Positions 45,761-57,025 are shown, counted from the first letter of the stretch. The stretch: DNA of 64,000 nucleotides from Ipomoea triloba (GCF_003576645.1 NC_044923.1:18224233-18288232), one strand, 5' to 3'. Notes: generated by a model not told the origin, from the letters alone. Translations and numbers: made by a program.

Positions 45761-45950
45761 ATGATCAGGTGTGGCCGTGCGGCCTATTTTCAGCCATTAG
45801 ATCATATCAACTCATCAAATCAACGCGCAATATATATATGTTACAGAACACACCATTCTACTTACTAAAACGCACCAGAGATTCGATAAAACACACCATT
45901 TCACACAATATACCAAATGCACCTATTCACTTAAAATTTATCAATATACT

Positions 45951-46725
45951 TAGGTTATGTTTGGTAAACCCAGCTGAAATGGTAGCTGAAAGCTGAAAAG
46001 TAGCTGAAAGCTAAAAAGCTATAAGTTCGAAGCTGAAATCTGAAGAGCTGTTATGCTTAAAAGTGTTTGGTAAAATTAGCTTTTTGATAAGTTGATAAAT
46101 GTAAAAAGACTAAAAAGGACATCTACATAAAAGTTAAATAATTTTAAATTTAAATAGGTTTGTTTACATATTAAAATATAAAATAATGAAATCAATATAA
46201 TTTAATAAAATATAAAGTAAGAACATATATTTAAAAATATATAAAGTAAAAAATAAATGTTTATAATTCATAAAATTAGTTCATACAAAAATTATTGTTC
46301 AAACACAAATATCAAATTAAAATTACAACGAAACATATTGAAGAAAAAAATTATCAAATTAAAATTACAACGAAACATATTGAAGAAAAAAATGCTCAAA
46401 TTAAAATTACAACGAAACATATTGAAGAAAAAAATGCCAAAAGAGTTTTAATTGGGAAACATATTGAAGAAAAAAATGCCAAAAGAGTTTTAATTGGGAG
46501 GGATAAATGATATCATTTATTTAAAATAATAAGGATAAAGATGGAAAAAAGTTGAGAAGCTACTAGCTTATTTTTGAAAAGCTACTTGAAGTAGCGTTTC
46601 AAAATAAGCTTTTATTTTAAGCTACTAGCTTATTTTGAGAGCATTACCAAACAAAGCTTATAACTTATTAGTAGCTTAAAATAAGCTATAAGCTCCTAAA
46701 TAAGCTCTGCCAAACACAGCCTTAA
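45951..46725. mobile_element. MITE, TAAGGCTGTGTTTGG family
   Basis: The left end GGTTATGTTTGGTAAACC and the right end, reversed, TAAGGCTGTGTTTGGCAGAG are inverted copies. It contains a tandem repeat of about 46 bp (46309-46500) with three to four copies of AAATTAAAATTACAACGAAA. Confidence 0.65.
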
Positions 46726-47015
46726 TAAAAAACATCATTCTACGTATTAAAATGTACCACAACGTGCCTCATGTCAGATTATAAGCATACACTATTTACA
46801 CATATTAGAAAACATGTGCTAAAATATGCACCATTCTACGNATTAGTAGCTTAAAATAAGCTATAAGCTCCTAAATAAGCTCTGCCAAACACAGCCTTAA
46901 TAAAAAACATCATTCTACGTATTAAAATGTACCACAACGTGCCTCATGTCAGATTATAAGCATACACTATTTACACATATTAGAAAACATGTGCTAAAAT
47001 ATGCACCATTCTACG
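46667..47015. repeat. 174-bp exact duplication around an N
   Basis: 46667-46840 and 46842-47015 read the same, with the single N at 46841 between them. The most economical explanation is two contig ends that overlap but were joined without merging. A partial third copy follows at 47016-47114. Confidence 0.8.
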
Positions 47016-47497
47016 TATTAAAATGTACCACAACGTGCCTCATGTCAGATTATAAGCATACACTATTTACACATATTAGAAAACATGTGCTAAAATATGC
47101 ACCATTCTACGTATTAAAATGCACCACACTTATTAGAAACACGTGTTAAAATACACACCATTCAATGTATTAAAATACACCAGACGACGTATTAAAACAC
47201 ACCATTCCACAACATAGTTACACATCATTCTACGTATGAAAATGCACCAGCGAATAGATTAAAACACACCATTCCACAACACAGTTAATGCACCAACATA
47301 CGTAATAAAACGCACCACAGCATGTATTCAAACGCACCACACTGTGTACTAAAATGCACCATTCCAATTCACGTAATATAAATACAAAAATTACCATAAT
47401 AACCGCACTTAAACATACGCAAATTTCAGTAGGATTAATGAAATTGGACGGTGCAGATTAGGCCGCATGACCTCACCAGAGCTCGCCGCCGCATTTG

Positions 47498-47502
<5 letters not shown>

Positions 47503-47582
<80 letters not shown>
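47503..47582. repeat. (TA)n microsatellite
   Basis: About 80 bp of TA repeats. The apparent Tyr-Ile reading frames here are repeat artefacts. Confidence 0.95.
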
Positions 47583-47584
<2 letters not shown>

Positions 47585-48117
47585 TAGTATTTTCTATGCG
47601 CGATGCGCAAAAACATATGCCCAATATTTATATTTTAAAAAATAACTAACAAATTCTTATTAATTAAAACCTATATGAAAAAAAATATTTATATTATATA
47701 ATGTCTACAAATATTATTATCATTAAAGAATATAAGAAAATATATGGTGGATATATGTATGTGCATGGTAAAGTTAGGGTGTGTTTGGAAAGCAGAAAAA
47801 TGATTTCTGAAAAATGTTTTCTAGAAAATGAGTCATTTTCCAGAAAACATTTTCCTTTATTGTATTTGACTGCAAAGAAGAAATCTATCTTTGTTGTTTG
47901 GTTCATTTTCCAAAAAATGGACAGAGAAATGGTTCACCTTTGTAATGGAAAAGATAACGAAAGTTATCTCGGTAAGGGTAATTTTGTCCAAAAAAATTGT
48001 ATATAGTGCAACTCTAAAAACACAATGTACAAAATAGTTAGCACTAAAAACATGGACATAAATGAGGTATATAACGTTAACTGAGACTTATTATGTTTAT
48101 ATATATATATATAGATT
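47583..48117. repeat. MITE-like spacer
   Basis: GTGTGTTTGGAAAGCAG followed by GAAAAATGTTTTCTAGAAAA and its inverse CCAGAAAACATTTTCC forms a short foldback at about 47775-47920. No gene is seen. Confidence 0.4.
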
Positions 48118-48364
48118 TTGGTTCAATTGCGGCCGTGCTCTCCCGTGCGGCCGTGCGGTCACACACCACTCAATGTTACGAAATACACAACTCAATGTTA
48201 AGAAACACACCACAATGAAATACAATGAAACACACCACAATTTTAAGAAACACACCACAATGCATATTTGTGTGGTGTGTTTCTTAACATTGAGTGGTGT
48301 ATTTCGTAACATTGAGTGGTGTGAACCGCACGACCGCACGAGAGAGCACGGCCGCACCTGATCA

Positions 48365-48366
<2 letters not shown>
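48118..48366. mobile_element. Compact foldback with CACACCAC units
   Basis: The two arms are almost perfect inverted copies. The left reads GCGGCCGTGCTCTCCCGTGC, then CACCACTCAATGTTACGAAA. The right, in reverse, reads GCGGCCGTGCTCTCTCGTGC, then CACCACTCAATGTTACGAAA. Short units of 20-24 bp starting CACACCAC lie in both arms. A TA run lies on the left, a CT/TA microsatellite (48367-48432) on the right. Confidence 0.75.
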
Positions 48367-48434
<68 letters not shown>

Positions 48435-48658
48435 GAATGGGCAATGATATTTTTATTTTTATTTTTTCTCTCTTATTTTTTATTATTACATTGTTTAAAA
48501 GTAGATGAGTAAAAGGGCAATATGCCGGTTTTGTAATTACTAAAAGATTCGATTATAATAGTAAGATAAAGAAAGTAGACAAACAAACATGCTAATGGAT
48601 ATCAAAACCTATAGTAGGGGCAAAACTCCCCAACCAAACACACCCTCTGGCTGGAAAA

Positions 48659-49720
48659 CACTACTACAAATGACAATTTTTACATAAGTTTTTTGAGACA
48701 AATGACAATGGTTTTATTTCGACGTCATTCTGACAAACGTAATCAATAAATGATACGACATCGGTTTTTAGCAAAAACTGACATCTTCTTATGTTTTAAT
48801 TAAATTTAAAAAAAAAACATATGATGTCGATTTTTGCTAAAAAGTAAAAACTGACATTGTATATATATTTTTTAAATATTAATTTTTTTATACTTTAATT
48901 TCCTTTCAAAACCTGTGCAATTTCACAATTTACATCAACATTCAAAACCTGTGCAATTTTACATTCATAATAATATTTGACAATTAATCAAGCTAATAAA
49001 TCTCTTAATTAATCAAACTAATAAATATCACAATTAATCAAGCTAGTAAATTCTACCATTGATACTAATTAATAATAATAATTTGAAACTGAAATTATCA
49101 ATATCAATTATTTAATGTACTAAAGAAGTATTGTATTAACTCATTCATCAATAAGAAACTTGGACCAATGTCTCTAACTTAGCTTCATCAATATCTTATT
49201 GATTGTAGGACAATCTTCCAAATCTCTCCAAGCTCTACAAAGTTGAAAAGAGATAAATAATCAATAAGCTAGTATTTTAAAAATTTTGAAGGAGAAAGAT
49301 ATTTTATTAAATATTTGACTTATATATCCATTCCTTTGTATGCTTGCGTGGAAACAATTTTCAACCCGAATTTCATGACATAATATTCGCATTCGGTAGT
49401 TCCTCTTTAATTTGTTTGGCACACTACATTTGAATTACAATATAATTGAGTTTCTTTAATAAAAAACAATAAGATATATGTAGTTTTACAAAGTGTATGA
49501 AGTACTTACCGAGCATGTAATCCATTTCGGTGGACGACTTTGTTCCTTTCCACTCAGCATGCTTGTTTCCATCACACACCTATTAATATATGACATATAA
49601 AATATACGTAAATACTTGACATCACTATATTAATAATAACTATTAATTATTTATAAGTTTACATATGTTTTCATTATTTCTTTAATTAATGTTCTCAAGT
49701 GCCTCGAGACTAATGGAATC
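48659..49720 (-). mobile_element. Probable CACTA element remnant
   Basis: CACTACTACAAATGACAA at 48659 has the CACTA terminus, followed by subterminal GACAATGG and ACATCGGTTTTTAGC phrases in both senses. At 49510-49579 on the minus strand a short open exon with GT and AG borders encodes HAEWKGTKSSTEMDYML, which resembles fragments seen in CACTA-type elements. No complete transposase is present and the other end was not found. Confidence 0.4.
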
Positions 49721-50419
49721 AAACCAATATATTTCATTTAATTGAGGACAAATCGCCATCAAAAAGCTTTAAAGTACCTTTTGTCCCACATTGGTTTGCA
49801 CCACTATTTATACAAGAGTCTTTCTAAGGCTAATTGAATTGTATAGCATAGAGATTCTCTCTTGCGCGCAGAGGTGCAAATCATTTCTAAATTAATTTAC
49901 AATTCATGTAATTTCTGAATTAATTCTCAAGTAGTGACAGGCCGGGGTTATAAGTTTGATTTTATTATCAAATTAATGTCACGATTAAATGTTATTTAAT
50001 CCTTCAACTCCTATATAAGTTGATAGTAGAAGCAGCAGATTTACATATACAACGAAATATATTTTCTTTCTCGAAAACTCTGCTTCTACTCCTTTCTTTG
50101 CCTATTGTGTTCAAAACTTTGTTCTTGTTCGTCGGGTTTCATAGTTTGAGTGCTCAAACTTGAAGCCGTAGCTTGTTTTATCATGCGAAACCTAGGCTAC
50201 AACGCTCCTAATACCTTGAGAAGCAGCAAATAAGGTTTTAAGGACAATGTAGTGATTACACGACTCAAACTTATCACCTACCCGAAAACCCTTTCCTTTC
50301 TTGGGCTTGTTATTTTCCCTGAAATATTATTTTGGCAGTAATATTTCATAACAGTAGTTGATGGCGTATTTTGTGTTTTTTGAGGAGTGTGGTATCCTAA
50401 ATCATAGGCATTATAGGCC
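49721..50419 (+). repeat. LTR-like DNA upstream of gene D
   Basis: Contains GTCCCACATTGG, a CTATTTATAC phrase, and CTACAACGCTCCTAATACC, similar to the leader-like repeats upstream of B and C. Probably a decayed LTR. No gene is seen. Confidence 0.4.
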
Positions 50420-50538
50420 AAAGATCTTGTGGTCTAGTGGCACCCGATTTACACTCTCACATAGATGGGGAGTGGGTTCGAGTCTCAGTTGAGGCAATTG
50501 TTAACTCATTAGTACTCAAAAAACAAAAAAAAAAAAAA
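50420..50538 (+). mobile_element. SINE with poly-A tail and target duplication
   Basis: GATCTTGTGGTCTAGTGGCA (box A-like) and GGGTTCGAGTCTC (box B-like) are followed by TAGTACTC and a poly-A tail. A long target duplication flanks it: ATCATAGGCATTATAGG before and ATCATGGGCATTATATAGG after. This is a good full-length plus-strand reference for the family. Confidence 0.85.
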
Positions 50539-50917
50539 ATCATGGGCATTATATAGGCGTTTGATAAACCAATCACCACTACTCATTTAGTTCAACCAAA
50601 ACTCTCAATAAATCTATTTAAATTTCACCACAAAATTAAGGTTTTAATATATAAAATATATTATCCGGAAAACCTACATCAACTACACTATGAAATCACG
50701 CTATTTTAGTGTTTCTCAATCTGTTTCACTTCCTTGTTTAATTTGTATAATCAACTACTAATTAACAAAAAAAAAAACAGCATATCTGATCTGTTGTCCC
50801 ATACACCATTTTTTCTTCCCCACACTTTCTATGCGTATGTAATAATTAATAAACTCCTAACAAACTTAGCCATCCATCTGCTTGTTAATATTCAGAATCG
50901 AATATAATCCCATAGGG

Positions 50918-50984
50918 CCATTGCTATATATGTGATTAAAAACTTAGGCCTTCGAATTTCATCATATATATCATTAAAAAAATA
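50918..50984 (+). promoter_or_regulatory. Core promoter of SCPL gene D
   Basis: CCATTGCTATATATGTG lies about 65 bases upstream of the ATG, then AAAAACTTAGGCCTTC. It matches genes B and C. Confidence 0.6.
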
Positions 50985-53900
50985 ATGGTTTTCTTATGGT
51001 TCTTGTTGCTCAATACATTATGTTCCATCTCAATAAGGAATGGTGAAATGATAGATTCTCTCCCGGGGCAGCCCTCGGATGTGAACTTCATTCAGTACTC
51101 TGGGTATATTGTTACAGATAAACTTCATGGTAGAGCTCTATTCTACTATTTTGCTGAAGCCCAATCAGAAAATAGATTCTCAAAGCCGCTTACACTTTGG
51201 CTAGGGGGAGGTATAGATGCTAACTACTTCTCTTCTCTATTTTAATTTAATGCCATTTGTAAAACAATTGAAGAATTCCCCCTCGAGTAACACGCGGACC
51301 ATAATCTCTTTTTATCGGGTAGCGTGGAGATTTGAACCCATAATCTAATAGTCTAATACCAAATTAAAGCATGTGCTCTATCTCAATTAAAAGCCTAAGC
51401 TGATAGTTGGACTGCACATTTATGTTTATATTATATTTATGGGAGGGTCAGTAAACGACTTAAAGGGCTAAAGTTACATTATAATTACTAGCTATATATA
51501 ACTTTTGGTGTAAGTGGTAAGCGTTTGATCCTAACAGTATTGTATCTGTTAAAATCAGGCCACGAATGTTCCATTGCTACTATGGGGATGTTCTACGAAC
51601 ATGGTCCATTTAGGCCGACAAAAGATGGGAAGCTAGTAAAGAACCAGTTTTCTTGGAATTTAGGTAATTATTAATGTTTTGTTTTGTATATATATATATG
51701 TATGGTTTTATATATTGACTAAGTTGATGTTGAAATGAGCAGAGTCGAACATGTTATACGTGGAAACTCCTGTTGGAGTTGAATTTTCATACTCGAATAC
51801 AACCACAGATTATTACAACGTATGGAGTGATACCTTGACAGGTGCCAACTTGGATCACAACATTATTCACTTTGTATGTTTAAATTAGATTTAGCGTTTT
51901 TATTGGTCACACTTGTGTGAGACCGTCTCACGGATCCTTATTCGTGAGACGAATCGGGTCGGGTCAAAGCACCATGCAAATGTCATACTTATATGTGCAA
52001 ATCTCATACTTATATACTCAAATATAACACTAATCAGAAATACAATTTTTGTTACTTATAAGAGAAAAAGTAATACATTTTTCATAATAAGTAATGTTGA
52101 CAAGTGACTCTCACTTATAAGGGCAAATATAATACTTTTGAGAAAAAATGTAATACTTTTCCCTTAAAAGTATTATATTTACCCTAATAAGTAACAAAAA
52201 TTTTATTCCCGATTAGTATTACATTTGAGCATATAAGTATGACATTTGTGCATATAAGTGTTACATTTGCATCTTGACCCGACCCGTCTCATGGTGAGAC
52301 GGTCTCACAAGTTTTTGCCTTTTTATTTAATTTGTTTGCCATTTTTATGCTGCAGCCCATCAAAATATGGAGTTTCTTCGAAAGTGGTTTATTGAATACC
52401 CTGAATACAGAAATCTAGATTTTTACATTGCTGGAGATAGTTATGGAGGTAAACACTATAGTACATTACATTTTTTTATTACAGTATATCATAAATATAT
52501 ATAGAGATCCAGCATCATGTGCAAAGGACTTCTCATGTAATTAAAAAAATGCACAAAATATCAGCCATTAATTTCGTTCAGATCTACTACTCTTTAAAAA
52601 ATATACTTCGAACTAACAAAAATTGTGCACTTGAAGGCGCAAAAAATGTGCACTCTTTGGCACAAAAATTTATATTCAAAGATCAAAATTATGCACTCAA
52701 AGGCACAAAGATGTGCAATTAAAGCAATTATATATGGTGCAAAAAAGGTGAGTATTCAACTTAGTGTTATAGAAGCAATTATCCATCTAATCGTTTGTAA
52801 ATCTCACAAATTTCATTAAAAATTTAGTTATACATTGTTGAAAAGAATACAAAAGATATAATAAATACTGGTCCATAATTGTGTACTAGAAGTCACAAAA
52901 ATATGCACTTGAAGGCACAGAAATATGCACTCAAAAGACAAAATTCTTCACTCGAATGCACAAAGATGTGCAATCTAAGCAATTATGTTATCAAGATGGG
53001 GAATTTATTCAACTTAATTAAGTGTTATTATAGCAATTACCCTTACAAATCGTTTGTAAAGCTCAAATATTTCAAAATAAGACAAAAGATATAGGTCCTG
53101 TTTGGTAAATTAGTTAGCCTATCACCCAATTTTTGTTTATTTGACCACTATTAGCTATTTAACTTGGTTAAAAATCAATATAAGTATTTGGTTAATCAAC
53201 TTTTTGTCACTGTTGCAAAAATCGGCCTACTAGGCGCTAGGCGCCCCTACGCCGAGGCGAATTGCTTCATAGGCCCGCCTAGTGCGTAACTTGGCCGAAT
53301 TTGGCTTAGTTAACTCACCCAACTCAGCAGAGTTAATCGAGTTAACTCGGACAAGTCGGACCTTGTTAATTTTTTTTATTATAATTATATATATTTAAAT
53401 TTATTTATTTATATAAATAAGAGAAGTAAGAGATATAAATATAATATATATAATATAATATATTTCATACACCCCCACATAGCAATATTTTTTTATTTTT
53501 ATAGGTCGCCGCCTATGTGTCGCCTAACTACCTAGGACTAGTGCCTAGCACCTACTGTAACCATGCTTTTTGTAACTCCAAAATGCTAAAATTCAAAAAG
53601 TTGTTCAAAACAATTTTTTCAATTAGCTTTTTGAGAAAAGAAATTATATCAAATAGCTATAAGCTAATAGCTAATTTACCAAACACCTTTCTACAATTAG
53701 CAAATGTTATCAACTAATTATATACTTTAACCCAATCAGCTAACAGTCATTTACCAAACAGGGCCATAATAAACACTGGTCTATAATTTTACACTTGAAG
53801 GCATAGACTGTGCACTCGAAGGGCCAAAATTGTGCACTCAAAGGGAGAAACCATGCATTGAGACAAAATATATGCACTAGAAGAAGAAAAAAATTAAATA

Positions 53901-54084
53901 TGCCCTCAAAGAAAAAATGTACACTCAAAGAAGGCAAAATGTGCACTCGAAAACAAAAAACATCAAAACTTATTACCTACACAAAATTACAATAATGCAA
54001 CTTCGTGTTTTTTAATTCTTTTTCATTTTGAGCTGATGATTTGACTAGAACTATATTTTAGATTTAACCCTATTTTTTACTTAA

Positions 54085-54127
<43 letters not shown>

Positions 54128-56078
54128 ATTTGAAAGCATGCATATATATATATATATGCAATAATCTTGGAAATGGGTTTGTATGTATGTAGGTCACTTG
54201 GCACCACAACTTGCTGCATTAATACTTGAATACAACAGAAAACCAGAACATATCAGACCAATAAAGCTCAAAGGAATTGTTGTGAGTTAGTTGCTTCCTT
54301 CCATCAATTCTTCACCTGATATTCTGCATCATATGTAATTTTCTAATTGGAGGGTATGATTTAGTGGAAGGGACTTATCAATCCTTAACCAAAGGTCAAA
54401 AAATCAATCCTTGATTTTGGATATAAAGTAATCTTAAATCTCCAAGCCAACTCTCAGACCCTTAGAGGTGTTACAATTCAGCCTGTCTTAAATCTCCATG
54501 CTAGCTATCTCATCTTTAGAGGTACTACAATTCAACGAAGCGAGAAGATTAGTCATTGTGTCTAACGATAGAAACACTGGTTACATTTAAATTTAAAAAT
54601 CATATGATATTTTCTTCATTCATTCTGATCGACGTCTATCATTCAAGCTAGAACTCATTTTTTGTGTTTTTTCAATAAAAAATCTTTTTCAGCTTGGGAA
54701 CCCATTTCTAGAAAAGATGAGTTTATCTAATGTTGAGCATCTGTGGTACCACGGAATCATTTCTACAGAACTGTACCGTCTGCAGAAGAGAGTGTGTAAT
54801 GCAACAAGAATGGTTATCGAATTCTTAAGTGGAGAAATGTCTGAATATTGCTCTGACATAGATGTTATGATTTCGGAGGAAATTGGGGTTGATATGGATC
54901 AGGATCATAACGAAAATTTACTGTTTCAATCATGCGAATCCTCCTCAATTTCATCATCTCAACAACATCATGTAAGTTACCAATTGTTAAGTTATTTCAC
55001 TTTAGTACTAAAAAAAAATAGCCTTCCAATGCGAACTTACGAACTTAAATAATACACAGTAACTAGTACATGGATGCACAACAACTCCTCTACCTCCGCA
55101 ACAAGTACACAAATAATGCATCACACCTACTATATGAATGCACCAAAATTACTACATAAATGCATTGAAATTACTACACAAATGCACCATGTTGCTTTAC
55201 ATTCGTGTAATATGATGTTGTGCATTCTTTAAGAAGTTCTCAGATTCGCATTGGAAGACCGGTTCTCATCTAAATGCATCTCCCTCTCAACCCCTCTCTC
55301 TATATATATAGTGGTTCTGGTGCGGGAATTTGCTTAGGTGTGGCCGTGAAGTTTAATATGAGTCGTTGATCAAATATAGATCAATGACTCAAATCAATGA
55401 AAATTTAAAAAAATGTGCGTATGGAAGGAACCAAACAACCTAACTTAAGCATTAAAATGACACACCTTAAGTACAAAAGTCACGCACTTTAATCACACAA
55501 GCAAAACACCTTAAGAATACAAACCACACACTTGAAAAAATTACATAACTTGAACCAAACATGAAAATATTATATTCCTAAGCAAATATAGCCTTAGTTA
55601 GCTTATATAACTTGAACCAAACGCTCCCCTAAAGTTTTAAAATTGAGTCTCTAAATATTATAAATGACGCACTTTAAGTACAGAAACCACACACCTTAAG
55701 AAGGAAAACGACGCACATAAAGCTTTAAACTGACGCACCTTAAGTTTCAACACTGAAGCACCTTAAAGCATACAAATAGCGCACCTTAAGAAAGAAAACC
55801 AGCACCTTAAGAAGTAAAACAACGCACCTAAAGTTTTATATCGATGCACCTTAAGTTTCAACCAAAACACACCTTAAGTTCTCACGGTAGAATTGACACA
55901 CCTTAAAGCACAGAAATCACGCACTTAAAGATGAAAAACCACGCACCTTAAGTTTTACCAATATGAAAAATTACCGCGTGTTTTTAATAAGTTAATCCTG
56001 AACGTTGATTTTGGCAAGATCAATAGTTCTCTTTTCACTGCACAACTGCACCTGAGCACACCATCTGCATTTGTACCG

Positions 56079-56129
<51 letters not shown>

Positions 56130-57025
56130 TTTTCAATCTTAATTGTTTGTTTCTTCTCTGCCATGCATAGCTTGCTACTGAAACAGCCAAGGCTGATCCA
56201 TGCCTTCGTGATTGGGTATATGACTATGTAAGCAGGCCAGAAGTTCAGAAAGCTTTACATGCCAATACAACTGGCTTGCCAAATCATTGGAATTCTATTT
56301 TTCATGGGTATTGTATTTTGTAACCTATTCTCTTATTGTGTCTGAAATCACTTGTAATTGTGTGCTAATTCAAGTATATGAAAAATGCAGGAATAGGAAA
56401 ACTATTATGCACAACCTTGCTATTGACATATTGCCAACATTGTCAGCACTTCTAAAGAGTGATATCCCAGTTCTCATTTACAGGTTCATTATGACATCAG
56501 ATACATATATTAGATAGAGAGAAAATAAAATTACATTGCCTGGCCTTACTTTTAAAGTTATATATTAATTGATAATTAGAGTAACACTACTATGTTGCAG
56601 TGGAGATCAAGATTTAAGGATTCCTGTCACACACACTAGAGAACTTGCAAACGTGCTTGCTAGACGCTTGAAGCTCACCACTTTGGAGATGAATGGACCT
56701 TGGTATGATGGCAACCAGGTATATACCACTTTACCAAACTCAAGAAACTTGAAAAAATTAAAACAAAATGCAATAAACAAAAATTAAAAATAAAAAGAAA
56801 AGAAATTGGGTAAGTTTAGTTGTTTTGTTTTGATTTTTGTAGATTGGAGGATGGAGTCAAACATTCGGAAAATTGGGTGGATGTAAAAAGGTGGGAAATT
56901 TGACATTTGCAACAGTAAGGGGTGGAGCTCATTTTGTGCCATCTTCATCTCCCTCGCAAGCTCTCACACTTTTTAAGGCATTTCTCAAGAGATCTCCACC
57001 ACCCAGAACTAAATCAGACCACTAG
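50985..57025 (+). CDS. Serine carboxypeptidase-like protein D
   Basis: Family S10, 473 residues. Ten exons join in frame: 50985-51210, 51559-51663, 51743-51841, 52356-52448, 54193-54281, 54693-54971, 56171-56307, 56391-56483, 56601-56718 and 56843-57025. The signal peptide and exon 1 are nearly identical to C. The nucleophile is Ser172 in GDSYGG, with SGDQD and His443 in RGGAHFV. The exon 1-2 junction reads GGGHECSI. Exon 3 keeps the TPVGVEFSYS strand that gene C has lost. Exon 6 carries the variable acidic and serine-rich loop (ENLLFQSCESSS) shared with B. Introns 3, 4 and 6 contain MITE, hAT and foldback elements, but all splice sites are GT-AG and the frame is open. Of the B-D set this copy looks the least damaged. 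Confidence 0.91.
51430..51536 (+). repeat. TRIM-like LTR end in gene D intron 1
   Basis: GGTCAGTAAACGACTTAAAG through GGTAAGCGTTTGATCCTAACA, ending 22 bases before exon 2, at the same distance as in gene C. Confidence 0.55.
51909..52313. mobile_element. MITE with GTGAGACCGTCTCAC ends, gene D intron 3
   Basis: The left end CTTGTGTGAGACCGTCTCAC and the right end, reversed, ACTTGTGAGACCGTCTCAC are inverted. Both continue with a CGGGTCGGGTCAA phrase. The same family is at 62990-63170. Confidence 0.75.
52505..54140. mobile_element. Foldback with GCACTCGAAGGCAC array, gene D intron 4
   Basis: Units such as TGCACTTGAAGGCACAGAAA and TGCACTCAAAGGCACAAAGA recur in two blocks (about 52625-52980 and 53780-53960). 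The blocks are separated by a dispersed MITE and a nested hAT element. A T-run (54087-54125) and (TA)n lie at the right edge. It relates to the gene C intron 4 element but is longer and rearranged. Confidence 0.55.
53208..53565. mobile_element. Non-autonomous hAT-type element, CTAGGCG family, gene D intron 4
   Basis: An exact 8-bp target duplication CTTTTTGT lies at 53200-53207 and 53566-53573. The left end is CACTGTTGCAAAAATCGGCC, and the right, reversed, begins CATGGTTACAGTAGG. Removing it restores continuity of the surrounding dispersed MITE (compare 36340-36600). The interior has GGCGCTAGGCGCC-like phrases. Confidence 0.82.
55015..55275. mobile_element. Foldback with ATGCACCAAAATTACTAC array, gene D intron 6
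   Basis: The left end CTTCCAATGCGAACTTACG and the right end, reversed, CTTCCAATGCGAATCTGAG are inverted. Between them are ATGCACCAAAATTACTACAT and similar units of about 22 bp. Related fragments lie at 3961-4095. Confidence 0.6.
55312..56080. mobile_element. Foldback with GCACCTTAAG array, gene D intron 6
   Basis: TA runs flank both sides. The left cap is GTGGTTCTGGTGCGGG. The right part CACAACTGCACCTGAGCACA is partly inverted with the AGGTGTGGCCG of the left. Twenty or so degenerate CACCTTAAGTACAGAAACCAC-type units fill it. It is homologous in place to elements in genes B and C. Confidence 0.6.

Larger units (their letters stand above)
45758..47502. mobile_element. (TA)n-flanked element with GCACCA array
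   Basis: The left edge GTCATGATCAGGTGTGGCCG follows (TA)n. The right part GATTAGGCCGCATGACC precedes another (TA)n. Left CCGTGCGGCCTA and right TAGGCCGCATGA are partly inverted. Units such as AACGCACCACAGCATGTATT and ACTAAAATGCACCATTC repeat about every 22 bp at 46740-47380. A MITE is nested inside, and an N with a 174-bp duplication sits within. Confidence 0.5.

Noticed and set aside
47467..47649. Reading frames rich in Tyr-Ile (also 63296-63547, 48097-48512)
   Set aside because: Produced by (TA)n microsatellites.
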